A stretch of 64,000 bases of DNA from PALSA-610 sp038239145 (GCA_038239145.1 JBBSFB010000002.1:82046-146045); one strand, 5' to 3'; positions 34,755 to 46,035 are shown, counted from the stretch's first letter. The notes: generated from the letters alone by a model not told the origin. A program made the numbers and translations.

Positions 34755-35818
34755 CTAGCGCATTCCCACGAACGTCTCGAGCAAGCCGAGGCACGCGTCG
34801 AGTTGCGCGCGGTCCACTCGCTCGTCGGCGGTGTGCGCGAGCTCGGGTTCGCCGGGCCCGAAGTTGCACGCGGCGATGCCGTGTGCCGCGAACCGGGCGA
34901 CGTCGGTCCATCCGAGCTTCGGCCGCACCGGTAGGTCGTAGACACCCACCATCTCCGCGATGAGCGGGTTCATCAGGTTCGGGGGCGCGGCCACCGAAGC
35001 GTTCAGCACATCGGTGTGATCGGCGCCGGCATCGTGGCAGAACCGCACGACCTCGGCGACGGCGTCATCCAAGGAGCGCGACGGCGCGTAGCGCCGGTTC
35101 ACCACCACTGTGCATCGGTCGGGCACCACGTTGTTCGCGATCCCGCCCTCGATGCGCACCACCTGCAACGCTTCGCGGTACTCGAGCGAGTCGACGTCGA
35201 CCGTCGCCGCCCCGAAGTTCGCGCAGCGCTCGAGCAACGTCGCCGCCCGGTGGATCGCGTTGACGCCCATCCAGGGCCGGGCGGAATGGGCCCGTACGCC
35301 GTCGAAGGTCGCGCGCACGTGGATGGTCCCCTGACAGCCCGCTTCCACCCACCCACCCGTCGGCTCCATCAGGATCGCGAGATCTCCCTGCACGAGCGCG
35401 GGCGACTCCTCGAACAGCCGGCGCAGCCCGTTGTGCTCGTCGGTGACCTCTTCACCTTCGTAGAAGACCAGCGTCACGTCGAAGCGCGGGCTCGCGTCGG
35501 CGAGATCATCCGCCAATGCGAGCATCACCGCCAGCCCGCCTTTCATGTCGGCGGTGCCGAGCCCGTGGAGCACGTCCCCGTCGCGCCGAGGTTGCGCGTT
35601 GCCGTTCGCAGGCACGGTGTCGAGATGACCGCCGAGCACCACCCGGCGATCGCGGCCGAGTTCGGTGCGGGCAACGACGTTCGAGCCGATGCGTTCGATG
35701 CGAAGCAACGCCCGGCCCGCCCGTAGGCGCGCCTCGACCACGTCGGCGAGCGTGGCTTCGGCGCCGCTCACCGACGGGATCTCGCACAGGGTCTCGGTGA
35801 GCGCGAGCAGATCGTGGG

Positions 35819-35822
<4 letters not shown>
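34755..35822 (-). CDS. dapE: Succinyl-diaminopimelate desuccinylase
   Basis: A 355-residue M20 peptidase-family protein. Metal ligands lie in VVLGGHLDTVPAN, GLGTADMKGGLAVMLAL, VFYEGEEV and the C-terminal FAAHGIAACNFGPGEPELAHTADE. It removes succinate from N-succinyl-LL-diaminopimelate in the lysine/peptidoglycan pathway. The GTG start overlaps the stop of dapD by 4 bases (GTGA at 35819-35822), so dapD and dapE are coupled. The open frame continues upstream into dapD in another frame. Confidence 0.95.
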
Positions 35823-36643
<821 letters not shown>

Positions 36644-36694
36644 TTCTTCGGCTCCTGCGTTTTTCGGGTCGGATCGGGTGGGTGAGTGTCGGAT

Positions 36695-37831
36695 TCAGGC
36701 TCGGGCCTGGACGAGCCGCTCGAGCGCGAGCTCGAGCCGGTCCGTCGGTTGTACGAGCGCGATGCGTACGTGGTCGGCACCGAGCGCGCCGTAAAGATCG
36801 CCGGGCGAGACCAGCAGTCCGGCTTCATTGGCGAGCCGGGCCGCGATCTCCCAACCGTCGTCGGCGCCGTCGTCGGTCCGCATCCAGAGGTAGAACGCGG
36901 CCTCGCCACCGTCGTGGACCAGTCCGTGCGACGCGAGCGCGTCCTGTACCAGCCGACGGCGTTCGGCGTAGCGGTTGCGTTGGATCTCGACGTGGGCGTC
37001 GTCGCCGAGCGCGGCGGCCGCCGCCGCCTGCACCATGGTCGGCGCCATCAGACCTGCGTGCTTGCGGGTCTCGACGAGATACGTGACGAGATCGATGTCG
37101 CCCGCGTAGAAGCCGACGCGCATCCCCGCGAGATTGGAGCGCTTGGACACGCTGTGCATGGCGAGCACGCCGTCGAGGCCGTGCGCCAACACCGTGGCCG
37201 GCTCGGGCGAGAACTCGCAGTAGCACTCGTCGCTCGCGACTATCACACCGTGGGCGCGCGCCCACGCGGCGACGCGCGCGAAGTACTCGTTGCCGGCTGT
37301 CGACGACGACGGGTTGCCGGGTTCGTTGACCCACAGCACGAGCGCGCGCTCGGCGTCGGCGGGTTTGATCGCGCCGACGTCGAGGTGCCACTGCGCGTCG
37401 AGGGGAACGGGCACTGCTCGACAGCCGGCGAGCACGGCGCCCATCTCGTAGCTCGGGTAGGCGATCGCGGGATAGAGCACGGTGTCGCGGCCCGGGTCAC
37501 GTAGGCGCAGGAGATGCGGCAACGATGCCACGAGCTCCTTGGTCCCGACGCACGCGCCGATGTGCGCACTCTCGACCGGGACCCCGAACCGGCGCCTGAT
37601 CCACTCCGCCGCAGCTGCTCGCAGCGCAGTTGTCCCGGCCGACGGCGGGTAGCCGTTCGACGACGCGAGCGCGGCCGCCGCGGCGCGGCTCGCGACCTCG
37701 GGAACAGGATCGCACGGCGTACCGATCGAGCAGTCGACGACACCGCCGGGCAGGGAGTCGGCGAGGCGTTTCAACGAGTCGAGCCGCTCGTATGGATACG
37801 GGGGCGGGACGAATCCTCCGGAAGCCGCCAT
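36695..37831 (-). CDS. dapC: Succinyldiaminopimelate transaminase
   Basis: A 378-residue class I PLP aminotransferase starting MAASGGFVPPPYPYERLDSLKRLADSLPGGVVDCSIGTPCDP. The PLP Lys is in MHSVSKRSNLAGMRVGFYAG, with the Asn/Asp/Tyr pocket in LWVNEPGNPSS and ASDECYCEF. It lies in a dapC-dapD-dapE cluster, which fixes its role in amino transfer to N-succinyl-2-amino-6-ketopimelate. hflX lies 11 bases upstream on the same strand. A longer frame upstream is non-homologous. Confidence 0.92.
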   Translation of the reverse strand: MAASGGFVPPPYPYERLDSLKRLADSLPGGVVDCSIGTPCDPVPEVASRAAAAALASSNGYPPSAGTTALRAAAAEWIRRRFGVPVESAHIGACVGTKELVASLPHLLRLRDPGRDTVLYPAIAYPSYEMGAVLAGCRAVPVPLDAQWHLDVGAIKPADAERALVLWVNEPGNPSSSTAGNEYFARVAAWARAHGVIVASDECYCEFSPEPATVLAHGLDGVLAMHSVSKRSNLAGMRVGFYAGDIDLVTYLVETRKHAGLMAPTMVQAAAAAALGDDAHVEIQRNRYAERRRLVQDALASHGLVHDGGEAAFYLWMRTDDGADDGWEIAARLANEAGLLVSPGDLYGALGADHVRIALVQPTDRLELALERLVQARA

Positions 37832-37842
37832 CTGCTCCGAGA

Positions 37843-39168
37843 CTAATCGGGCACGGTCGCGTACTCCGAGAAGCGGCCCGCCGCCGCTTCCGGGAGGCGG
37901 GCGCGGACGCGGGTCGCTCGATCGCCGTGGACCTCGACGAGCACTTCGCCGGCGCGATGCAGCGCGGCCAACACGTCGCCGCGCTCGTACGGCACGACGT
38001 ACTCGCTGATCCGGGCGAGGGCGCGGAGCCGGTCGCCGACCGTGGTCAAAAGGTCGGGAAGGCCGGCGCCGTTTGCAGCCGAGATCGCGACCGAGCCCGG
38101 ATACGCGGCGAGCAGCGCTTTTACGTCGTCGGAATCGGCGAGATCGGTCTTGTTCCATACGAGCAGACGCGGCACCTCGTCGGCCTCGATCTCGTGCAGC
38201 ACGGTGTTGACTGCGTGGATCAACGCCTCTACGTCGACCGCGCTCGCGTCGACGAGATGTACGAGCAGATCGGCATCGACCACTTCCTCCAAGGTCGACC
38301 GGAATGCTTCGACGAGTTGGTGCGGGAGCCGGCGCACGAAACCGACCGTGTCGGAGAGCACGACGGTCTCGCCGCCAGGGAGATGGAGCCGGCGCACCGT
38401 GGGGTCGAGCGTGGAGAAGAGCTGGTTCTCGACGAGGACGCCGGCGTGAGTGAGCCGGTTCAGCAACGTCGACTTGCCCGCGTTGGTGTAGCCGACCAGC
38501 GCGACGTGAGGAACGTCGCGACGCTTGCGGGCCTTGCGCTGGGTCGCGCGCGTCGCGGCGAGGCCGACGAGATCGCGCTCGAGCTTCTGCATGCGGCGGA
38601 GCAAACGTCGGCGGTCGACCTCGAGCTGGGTCTCACCCGGACCCCGGGTCCCGATGCCCGCGCCCTGCTGACTCAGTTGCAGACCGCGTCCGCGTAGCCG
38701 GGGCAGCCGATACCGCAGCTGTGCGAGCTCTACCTGCACCGATCCTTCTTGGCTCGTCGCGTGCTGGGCGAAGATGTCGAGGATCAGCGCGACGCGGTCG
38801 ACCACGTCGACCGCGAAGAGCTTCTCCAGGTTGCGCTGTTGGGCCGGCGTGAGCTCGTCGTCGAAGATCACGACGTCGATGTCGAGGGCCTGACCGAGCT
38901 CGCGCAGCTCTTCGGCTTTGCCCTTGCCGATGTACGTCGCCGGGTCGGGGGTCCGCCGGCGTTGCAGCTCGGAGTGCACGGGTTCGGCGCCCGCAGTGTC
39001 GGCGAGCAGAGCCAACTCCTCGAGCGAGGCCTCCGCTTCTTCCACCGTCGCGCTGCCGTATGTGGTGCCGATCAGCAACGCGCGCTGGAGCACCCGCTCG
39101 AGATCGACCTCGGTTGCGGTGAGGCGACGGCCCTGACGGCTCTGGTGCGAGCGCGACCGGTCGGTCAC
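37843..39168 (-). CDS. hflX: GTPase HflX
   Basis: A 441-residue protein. The N-terminal HflX domain ends in DPATYIGKGKAEELRELG; a glycine-rich linker RGRGLQLSQQGAGIGTRGPGETQLEVDRR follows. The G domain has GYTNAGKSTLLN (G1), DTVGFVRRLPHQLVEAF (G3) and VWNKTDLAD (G4). HflX binds the 50S subunit and splits or rescues stalled ribosomes. The GTG start overlaps the dapF stop by 4 bases. Confidence 0.96.
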   Translation of the reverse strand: MTDRSRSHQSRQGRRLTATEVDLERVLQRALLIGTTYGSATVEEAEASLEELALLADTAGAEPVHSELQRRRTPDPATYIGKGKAEELRELGQALDIDVVIFDDELTPAQQRNLEKLFAVDVVDRVALILDIFAQHATSQEGSVQVELAQLRYRLPRLRGRGLQLSQQGAGIGTRGPGETQLEVDRRRLLRRMQKLERDLVGLAATRATQRKARKRRDVPHVALVGYTNAGKSTLLNRLTHAGVLVENQLFSTLDPTVRRLHLPGGETVVLSDTVGFVRRLPHQLVEAFRSTLEEVVDADLLVHLVDASAVDVEALIHAVNTVLHEIEADEVPRLLVWNKTDLADSDDVKALLAAYPGSVAISAANGAGLPDLLTTVGDRLRALARISEYVVPYERGDVLAALHRAGEVLVEVHGDRATRVRARLPEAAAGRFSEYATVPD

Positions 39169-40019
39169 GAACTCTGCCTCGCAGGCTGATCGGCGTCGGC
39201 GGCGAGATCGATGTCGACGTCGAAGACGTGCTCGACGGGACCGCCGAGGCGGACCGCGGGCCCGAGCGTCACGAGAAGCTCACCTCCGGGGACACGCACC
39301 CGTACGCGATCTTCGACCACGCCCCGATTGTGCGCGACCGCGACGGCCGCGCACGCGCCGGTGCCGCACGACAAGGTCTCGCCGACGCCTCGTTCCCACA
39401 CGCGCATGTCGATGACGTCCGGCGGGTACACCCGTACGAACTCGACGTTGGTGCGGTGCGGGAAACGCGCGTCGAGCTCGATCCGAGGACCGTGCACACC
39501 CACGGGCACCGTCGCGGGATCGATCACGAAGCACACGAGATGCGGGTTCCCGACGTTGGCGACATCGCCCCAGTACTCGGTGCCGTCGACGACGATCTCG
39601 ACGTCCTCGTCGCCGAGGGTGACGGGTCCCATGTCGACGTCGGCCGCGATCACGTTCCCCGGCTCGTCGCGGATCAGGGAGACCACCCGGCGGCCGGCGG
39701 CGGTGTCGACGATGAGCTCGCCCTCGGTACCGAGGCCGGCGCGCGCCGCCACCCACGCCAGTGCGCGGATCCCGTTGCCGCTCATCTCCGCGTCGCCGCC
39801 GTCGGCGTTCTGGAGCCGCATCGTGCAGTCGGCCCGATCACTGTTCGGGCCGTCGGTGCCGGGACCCACGGAAATGAGCCCGTCGGCACCGATCCCGAGC
39901 CGGCGATCACAGAGCCGCGCCACGACGTCGGGGGCCAACGGCGCCTCGTCGCCGAGCGCGAGCCGGACGAGGAAGTCGTTCCCGGTGGCGTGCAGCTTGG
40001 CAAGGTGCAGTGCGGTCAT
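39165..40019 (-). CDS. dapF: Diaminopimelate epimerase (first catalytic Cys replaced by Ser)
   Basis: A 284-residue protein of the DapF fold: KLHATGNDFLV, NADGGDAEMSGNGIRALAW, and the C-terminal ETLSCGTGACAAVAV. The second catalytic Cys is kept (Cys218). The first, normally the Cys of a CGNG motif, is Ser80 (AGC codon at 39780-39782). The enzyme interconverts LL- and meso-diaminopimelate. The Ser change may weaken or alter activity; see findings. Its ATG overlaps the miaA stop (ATGA at 40016-40019), and its stop overlaps the hflX start. I keep the name on overall homology. Confidence 0.9.
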   Translation of the reverse strand: MTALHLAKLHATGNDFLVRLALGDEAPLAPDVVARLCDRRLGIGADGLISVGPGTDGPNSDRADCTMRLQNADGGDAEMSGNGIRALAWVAARAGLGTEGELIVDTAAGRRVVSLIRDEPGNVIAADVDMGPVTLGDEDVEIVVDGTEYWGDVANVGNPHLVCFVIDPATVPVGVHGPRIELDARFPHRTNVEFVRVYPPDVIDMRVWERGVGETLSCGTGACAAVAVAHNRGVVEDRVRVRVPGGELLVTLGPAVRLGGPVEHVFDVDIDLAADADQPARQSS

Positions 40020-41029
40020 GCGGACTCGGCTCTGGTCGATGCGGCGTGCGGCTCCCACAGTGCCATGACAACCGCGGCAACGTCCTCGGGATTTCGCGCC
40101 GTGCCGATCCAGCGGATGCGGGGGTCCCGCCGGAACCACATGCGCTGGCGGCGGGCGAACTGCCGGGTGCGCTTCACCGCGAGGTCGAAGGCCTCACTCA
40201 GCGCCGGGATCTCGCCGTCCATGTGGGCGAGGATCTCCTTGTAGCCGATCGCCTGGGCCGCGGTGCGCGAGAGTCCCCCACCCCGTCGCAACGATTCGTC
40301 GAACGATTCGTCGGGACGCAGCCCGGCGGCCGGCGGGCGCCGGGCTGCGAGAGCCCGGACCTCGGCTTCGAGGCCGGCGGCCCGCATCGCCGCAAAACGG
40401 GCGTGGATACGCCGGCTCAACTCGGCGCGCGGCAGCCAGACACCGACGAGCCCGACGTCGATCACCGGCGCCCCGTACTCGGTCAGGCCGGCACCGAACG
40501 ACGAGAACGGTTGTCCCGTGATTTCGAGCACCTCGAGCGCGCGCACGATCCGGCGGGTGTTGCCGGGCTCGATCCGAGAGACCGCGGTCGGATCGGCGAT
40601 CGCCAGGCGTGCGTACGCGCTCGCCCGGCCCGCGTCGGTCGCGGTCTCCGCTTCGAGCGCCGAACGCACCCCCACGTCGCGCGGCGGCACCCGCAGCCCG
40701 TCGACGACGGCCCGGACGTAGAGGCCGGTACCCCCGACGAAGAGCGCCCGGCGATCCCGGGCCTCGATGTCGGCGATGGCGGCACGCGTCGAGTCCTGGG
40801 TGGCCCGGACCGACCATTCCTCGGACGGATCGGCGACGTCGACGAGATGATGACGAACCGCATCGCGTTCGGCCGCGGTGGGCTTGGCGGTACCGATGTC
40901 CATCCCCCGGTACACCTGCATCGAGTCGAGAGAGACGATCTCGACGTCGTCGAACGCCTGCGCAACCGCGAGCGCGATTTCCGACTTTCCCGACGCGGTC
41001 GGCCCGACGATCGCGAGGTGGCGGGTCAC
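40016..41029 (-). CDS. miaA: tRNA dimethylallyltransferase
   Basis: A 337-residue protein with the P-loop IVGPTASGKSEIALAVA, the DSMQVYRGMDIGTAKPTAAE substrate motif and VGGTGLYVRAVVDGL. It adds the dimethylallyl group to A37 of tRNAs that read UNN codons. The length is normal. The GTG start overlaps the miaB stop (GTGA at 41026-41029). MiaB modifies the product of this enzyme, so the pair works in sequence. Confidence 0.97.
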   Translation of the reverse strand: MTRHLAIVGPTASGKSEIALAVAQAFDDVEIVSLDSMQVYRGMDIGTAKPTAAERDAVRHHLVDVADPSEEWSVRATQDSTRAAIADIEARDRRALFVGGTGLYVRAVVDGLRVPPRDVGVRSALEAETATDAGRASAYARLAIADPTAVSRIEPGNTRRIVRALEVLEITGQPFSSFGAGLTEYGAPVIDVGLVGVWLPRAELSRRIHARFAAMRAAGLEAEVRALAARRPPAAGLRPDESFDESLRRGGGLSRTAAQAIGYKEILAHMDGEIPALSEAFDLAVKRTRQFARRQRMWFRRDPRIRWIGTARNPEDVAAVVMALWEPHAASTRAESA

Positions 41030-42405
41030 ACCACCGCGACCGGGATGCGGACCCGTCGGCGCGGCGCCGGTCGCACCAAACCGACGTAGTCGCCGCGCAA
41101 GAAGTGCGGGGCCGCGCTCGTGATGCGGACCGTGATCAGTTCGCCGGGTCGGGTCGTACCGAGCGGCGCGAAGTGGACGAGCTTGTTCTGGCGGGTGCGG
41201 CCCGACCAGAACGCGGGGTCCTTACGGGACGGCCCGACCACGAGGACCTCTTCGACCCGCCCCACCCGTTCTGCGTGCTTGCGCAGCGCGTGCGCCTCGA
41301 CGACGTCGACCAGGCGCTGCATCCGCTCCTGCACGACCACGGGATCGACGAAGTCGGCGGTCATCGACGCGGCTTCGGTACCGGGGCGAGGCGAGAACAC
41401 GAAGGTGTACGCAGCGTCGTACTCGGCCTCGTCGGCGACCTCGAGCGTGCGAACGAAATCGGCCTCGGTCTCGCCCGGGAAGCCGACGATGATGTCGGTC
41501 GTCACCGCAAGATCCGCGATGCCGGCTCGGGCCGAGTGCAGTCGTTCCAGATAGCGGTCCGCGGTGTAGCCCCGATGCATACGGGCGAGGGTGTTGTCGC
41601 TGCCCGACTGGAGCGGGAGATGCAGGTGCTCGCACACGGCCGAACACTCACCCATCGCCGCGATCGTCTCGGGCCGGAGATCCTTCGGGTGCGGCGAGGT
41701 GAACCGGATGCGTTCGATCCCCTCGACGGCATCGAGCGTGCGCAGGAGATCGCCGAACTGCGGGCGGAACTGCCCGGCGCCGAGGTCGCGACCGTAGGAG
41801 TTGACGTTCTGACCGAGGAGCGTGATCTCGAGCACGCCGTCGCGCGCCAACTCCTCGACCTCGTGCACGACGTCGCCGGTACGCCGGCTCACTTCCTTGC
41901 CCCGCACGGACGGAACGATGCAGAACGCGCACGCGTTGTCGCATCCGATCTGGATGGTGACCCAGGCGGAATGATCGTCGTCGCGCCGGGTCGGCAGCGC
42001 CGAGGGGTAGGCCTCGTGCTCGTCGAGGATCTCGACGACCGGACCGTTCGCTTGCGCCTCCCGGAGGAGATCGGGCGCGTGGGCGAGATTGTGGGTGCCG
42101 AAGACGACGTCGACGAACGGCGCCCGCTCCCGCACACCTTCGCGGTCCTTCTGGGCCAGGCATCCGCCGACCGCGATCTGCATGCCCGGCCGCTGCGTCT
42201 TCAGGACCTTCAGGTCGCCGAGGTGCGCGTAGAGCTTGTTGTCGGCGTTCTCACGGATACAGCAGGTGTTGAGCACGACGACGTCGGCCTGCGCCAGGTC
42301 ATCGGTCGCCTCCATGCCGTCGGCGGCCAGCACTCCGGCGATCCGCTCGGAGTCGTGCTCATTCATCTGGCACCCGTAGGTGCGTACGTAGAAGCGCCTG
42401 GTCAT
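41026..42405 (-). CDS. miaB: tRNA-2-methylthio-N6-dimethylallyladenosine synthase
   Basis: A 459-residue radical-SAM methylthiotransferase. The N-terminal UPF0004 domain reads RRFYVRTYGCQMNEHDSERI with a second Cys in LNTCCIRENA and a third in VGGCLAQ. The radical SAM cluster is IQIGCDNACAFCIVPSVRG (CxxxCxxC). A TRAM-type domain ends the protein (ELITVRITSAAPHFLRGDYVG). It adds the methylthio group at C2 of i6A37. ATG 42405 is the homologous start; a longer frame runs to 42474. It begins the miaB-miaA-dapF-hflX chain. No recX is between recA and miaB. Confidence 0.96.
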   Translation of the reverse strand: MTRRFYVRTYGCQMNEHDSERIAGVLAADGMEATDDLAQADVVVLNTCCIRENADNKLYAHLGDLKVLKTQRPGMQIAVGGCLAQKDREGVRERAPFVDVVFGTHNLAHAPDLLREAQANGPVVEILDEHEAYPSALPTRRDDDHSAWVTIQIGCDNACAFCIVPSVRGKEVSRRTGDVVHEVEELARDGVLEITLLGQNVNSYGRDLGAGQFRPQFGDLLRTLDAVEGIERIRFTSPHPKDLRPETIAAMGECSAVCEHLHLPLQSGSDNTLARMHRGYTADRYLERLHSARAGIADLAVTTDIIVGFPGETEADFVRTLEVADEAEYDAAYTFVFSPRPGTEAASMTADFVDPVVVQERMQRLVDVVEAHALRKHAERVGRVEEVLVVGPSRKDPAFWSGRTRQNKLVHFAPLGTTRPGELITVRITSAAPHFLRGDYVGLVRPAPRRRVRIPVAVV

Positions 42406-42441
42406 GACCGCAGGCAGTCTACGGGTCGGGTTCCGGTCGCC

Positions 42442-42481
42442 GACCGGGATGGCATCCTGTGGAGAAGGATGCATCCCGGTC
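42442..42481 (-). terminator. Strong hairpin after recA
   Basis: GACCGGGATG-G-CATCC and GGATGC-ATCCCGGTC form a 15-bp stem with a single bulge and a 9-base loop, starting 16 bases after the recA stop and ending 37 bases before miaB. It has no T-tract, like many high-G+C terminators. It probably ends the recA transcript. Confidence 0.65.
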
Positions 42482-42497
42482 GCTGGCGGCCGGAGGA

Positions 42498-43571
<1,074 letters not shown>

Positions 43572-43661
43572 GCCATTGCTCCATTCGGTTGAGGGGAAGC
43601 GTCGTGCTGGCGACCCTAACGATGGGGTGTGACAACAACGGAGACGCTCACCACGGGTGAA

Positions 43662-43675
43662 TCACACGCGTGTGA
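43662..43675. promoter_or_regulatory. 14-base perfect palindrome in the recA promoter region
   Basis: TCACACGCGTGTGA is a perfect palindrome lying 12 bases from the SOS box (43688-43701) and 91 bases upstream of the recA start. It could be a second regulatory site or part of a transcript hairpin. Its binding protein is unknown. Confidence 0.5.
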
Positions 43676-43687
43676 GACACACTAGAG

Positions 43688-43701
43688 CGAACAGGCGTTC
43701 G
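43688..43701. promoter_or_regulatory. LexA-binding site upstream of recA
   Basis: CGAACAGGCGTTCG is a perfect SOS box (CGAAC-N4-GTTCG) in the 205-base region between recA and the VOC gene. Its distance of 117 bases from the recA start suggests a long leader or a promoter close to the box. It makes recA a member of the LexA regulon. Confidence 0.9.
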
Positions 43702-43776
43702 ACTCAAGCATCCTCGGCAAATGCGCGGTGAAATCCGGACGCCGAGCCCAGAAGGGGACCGGGAAAACAGCCTGCG

Positions 43777-44130
43777 TCAGCCGTCGCAGAGGCAGATCTC
43801 GTTCCCTTCGGGATCGTGCATCACGATCCATGCGCAACCGCCGTCGGAAACCGTTCCGGCGCTCGCGCGCGTCGCGCCCAGCGCCACGAAACGAGCCGCC
43901 TCGGCCTCGATATCGTCGACGAGCAGGTCGAGGTGCACCCGGTTCTTCACGACCTTCGACTCGGGTACCTGCTGGAAAACGAGCTTGGATCCTTCGACAC
44001 CGGGCCCGGGAACGCACGACGCGTAGTGGCCGGCTTCAGCGAAGGGCTCGTACCCGAAAGCCTCGCAATAGAAGGCCCGCAGTGAGGCGGCGTCGGCGCA
44101 ATCGATGTTCACCTGGACTTCCATGCGCAT
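43777..44130 (-). CDS. VOC (glyoxalase/bleomycin resistance) family protein
   Basis: A 117-residue single-domain protein starting MRMEVQVNIDCADAASLRAFYCEAFGYEPFAE, with the later RVHLDLLVDDIEAEAARFVALGATRAS and WIVMHDPEGNEICLCDG. These are the paired beta-alpha-beta-beta-beta modules of the VOC fold; the HLDLLV His and NEICL Glu are typical metal-ligand positions. The substrate is unknown. It lies between recA and cinA on the same strand, with an 18-base gap to cinA. Confidence 0.85.
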   Translation of the reverse strand: MRMEVQVNIDCADAASLRAFYCEAFGYEPFAEAGHYASCVPGPGVEGSKLVFQQVPESKVVKNRVHLDLLVDDIEAEAARFVALGATRASAGTVSDGGCAWIVMHDPEGNEICLCDG

Positions 44131-44148
44131 GCCTCTCGCGCGGTCGCG

Positions 44149-45399
44149 TCAGCGCGCCAGGACATCCAGGCGCTGGCGCAACAGGTTGAGCAACGTGATC
44201 GTCGAAAACTGCCGCAGCCGTTCGCGGTCGCCGGGCAGGCGCGTGCTCACGGTCTCGGTCGGCAGGCCCGGGATCGCGATCCCGAAGTACACCGTGCCGA
44301 CGGCCACGCCGTCCTGCTCGGTCGGGCCCGCGACTCCCGTCGCGGAGATACCGACGTCGGCGCCGAGCACGCGCTGAGCGGCTTCGGCCATCTCCTTGGC
44401 GGCCTGTTCGCTCACTACGGACTCCGCAGTGACGCCGAGCAGCGAACGCTTGACGTCGGTCGCATAGCTACCGATCGTTCCCCGGAACGTGTCACTGGCG
44501 CCTTCGACGTTGACGATGCGAGCGCCGATGAGCCCACCGGTCAGCGACTCGGCGACACCGAGGGTCCAACCCCGGCCCCGCAGTCGTTCGAGCACCGCGT
44601 ACTCCATCGTCTCGTCGTCGACGCCGAACACGAGGTCGCCGAGGATGAGCCGCAGTTCCTTCACCTCGACCTCGACGAGGGCGCGCGCCTCAGCTTCGGT
44701 CGCCGCCTTGCCCGTCACGCGTACGACGAGCCCTTCGATGCCGCGCGCGAGGAACGCGATCGTCGGATTGCCACCCTGCGCGTCGAGCGCGTCGAGCCGG
44801 TGCGCGACCATCTCCGCGAGCGCCGACTCCGACGTTCCCCACGTCTTGAGCGACAGCGACACGATCGCGGCCGCTTCGCCCGAACGGCGGAGCAGATCGG
44901 GGATGACGTGATCGGTCACCATCTGCTTCATCTCGTAGGGTACGCCGGGCACCGCGTAGACGATCTTGCCGTCGCCGAGCTTGCACTTGAGTCCCGGCGC
45001 GGTACCGATGGGATTGTCGATCGCCTCGCCGCCTTCGGGGACGTCGGCTTGGCGGAGGTTGTTTTGGGGCATGTCGCGGACGCGCGCGCTGAACATCTTC
45101 GCGATCGTCTCCGCGAGATCGTCGTGACGCACGAGCGGAACGCCCATGAGCTCGGCGATCGCGTCGCGCGTCAGATCGTCCTGGGTCGGACCGAGCCCGC
45201 CACAGATCAGCACGGCGTCGGAGCGCGACAGTTGGTCCTTCAGTGCGGCGATGATCCGCACCTGGTTGTCACCGACGGCGCGGTGCTCATAGGAATCGAT
45301 GCCCGAGGCCGCGAACTGCTCACCGATCCAGGCACTGTTCGTGTCGACGATCTGGCCGAGCAGCAGCTCGGTACCGATCGCGAGAATCTCACACCGCAT
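44149..45399 (-). CDS. cinA: CinA (competence/damage-inducible protein, nicotinamide-nucleotide amidase)
   Basis: A 416-residue protein. The N-terminal MoCF-like domain reads CEILAIGTELLLGQIVDTNSAWIGEQFAASG, LICGGLGPTQDDLTRDAIA and AVPGVPYEMKQM. The C-terminal PncC-type domain begins GWTLGVAESLTGGLIGARI and holds ATGVAGPTEQDGVAVGTVY. It recycles pyridine nucleotides (ADP-ribose pyrophosphatase / NMN amidase). It is upstream of recA as in many bacteria, with a VOC gene between, and follows pgsA. Confidence 0.95.
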   Translation of the reverse strand: MRCEILAIGTELLLGQIVDTNSAWIGEQFAASGIDSYEHRAVGDNQVRIIAALKDQLSRSDAVLICGGLGPTQDDLTRDAIAELMGVPLVRHDDLAETIAKMFSARVRDMPQNNLRQADVPEGGEAIDNPIGTAPGLKCKLGDGKIVYAVPGVPYEMKQMVTDHVIPDLLRRSGEAAAIVSLSLKTWGTSESALAEMVAHRLDALDAQGGNPTIAFLARGIEGLVVRVTGKAATEAEARALVEVEVKELRLILGDLVFGVDDETMEYAVLERLRGRGWTLGVAESLTGGLIGARIVNVEGASDTFRGTIGSYATDVKRSLLGVTAESVVSEQAAKEMAEAAQRVLGADVGISATGVAGPTEQDGVAVGTVYFGIAIPGLPTETVSTRLPGDRERLRQFSTITLLNLLRQRLDVLAR

Positions 45400-45444
45400 C
45401 TCGTGACCCTTCGTTCTCGTGAGTGCTTCAGGACTCGCGCAGCG

Positions 45445-46035
45445 TCACGACTCGACGCGCTGCCAGTCGATGTAGCCGCGTCGGACGATCTCGAGCGCGG
45501 AGACCAGCGTGAGCACGACCGCGAACCCGAAGGCGAACTGCTGCAAGCCCACGTAGTCGGCCGTGATCGGCAAGAGCACGAAGCCGACCGCGCAGTACTG
45601 CGTGAACGCCTTGTACTTGCCGAGGCGCTGGGCCGGCAGCACCACACCCCGTCGGCCCGCGACCGAACGGTACGCGCTGATACTGAATTCGCGGGCGACC
45701 ACGAGCAGCACGGCCCACCATGCGAACACGCCCCGGTCGGCAAGCACCGCGAGCCCACCGAGCACGATGAGCTTGTCGGCGACCGGGTCGAGGAACGCAC
45801 CCGAACGGGTGGCACCGTCGCGGCGAGCCATCCAGCCGTCGAGGCTGTCACTGGCGGTGATCGCGAACCACAACCCGACCGTCAGCCATCCGGAGCCACG
45901 GTGGCGAATGAGCGCGAGCGTCGGCACTGCGATGACGATCCGGCTCAGGGTGATGAAGTTCGCGGGCGTGGCGAGCGCGTTTTGTCCGAAGCGTTTGGTG
46001 GCGCGACTGGGCGGCGGCGCGGCCGCGGCCGTCAC
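45445..46035 (-). CDS. pgsA: CDP-diacylglycerol-glycerol-3-phosphate 3-phosphatidyltransferase
   Basis: A 196-residue membrane protein with about four membrane segments. The CDP-alcohol phosphotransferase signature is ITASDSLDGWMARRDGATRSGAFLDPVADKL. It makes phosphatidylglycerophosphate, the precursor of phosphatidylglycerol. Related phosphatidylinositol enzymes have similar motifs, but this one fits PgsA by its rimO-pgsA-cinA context. Its GTG start overlaps the rimO stop by 4 bases (GTGA at 46032-46035). Confidence 0.9.
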   Translation of the reverse strand: MTAAAAPPPSRATKRFGQNALATPANFITLSRIVIAVPTLALIRHRGSGWLTVGLWFAITASDSLDGWMARRDGATRSGAFLDPVADKLIVLGGLAVLADRGVFAWWAVLLVVAREFSISAYRSVAGRRGVVLPAQRLGKYKAFTQYCAVGFVLLPITADYVGLQQFAFGFAVVLTLVSALEIVRRGYIDWQRVES

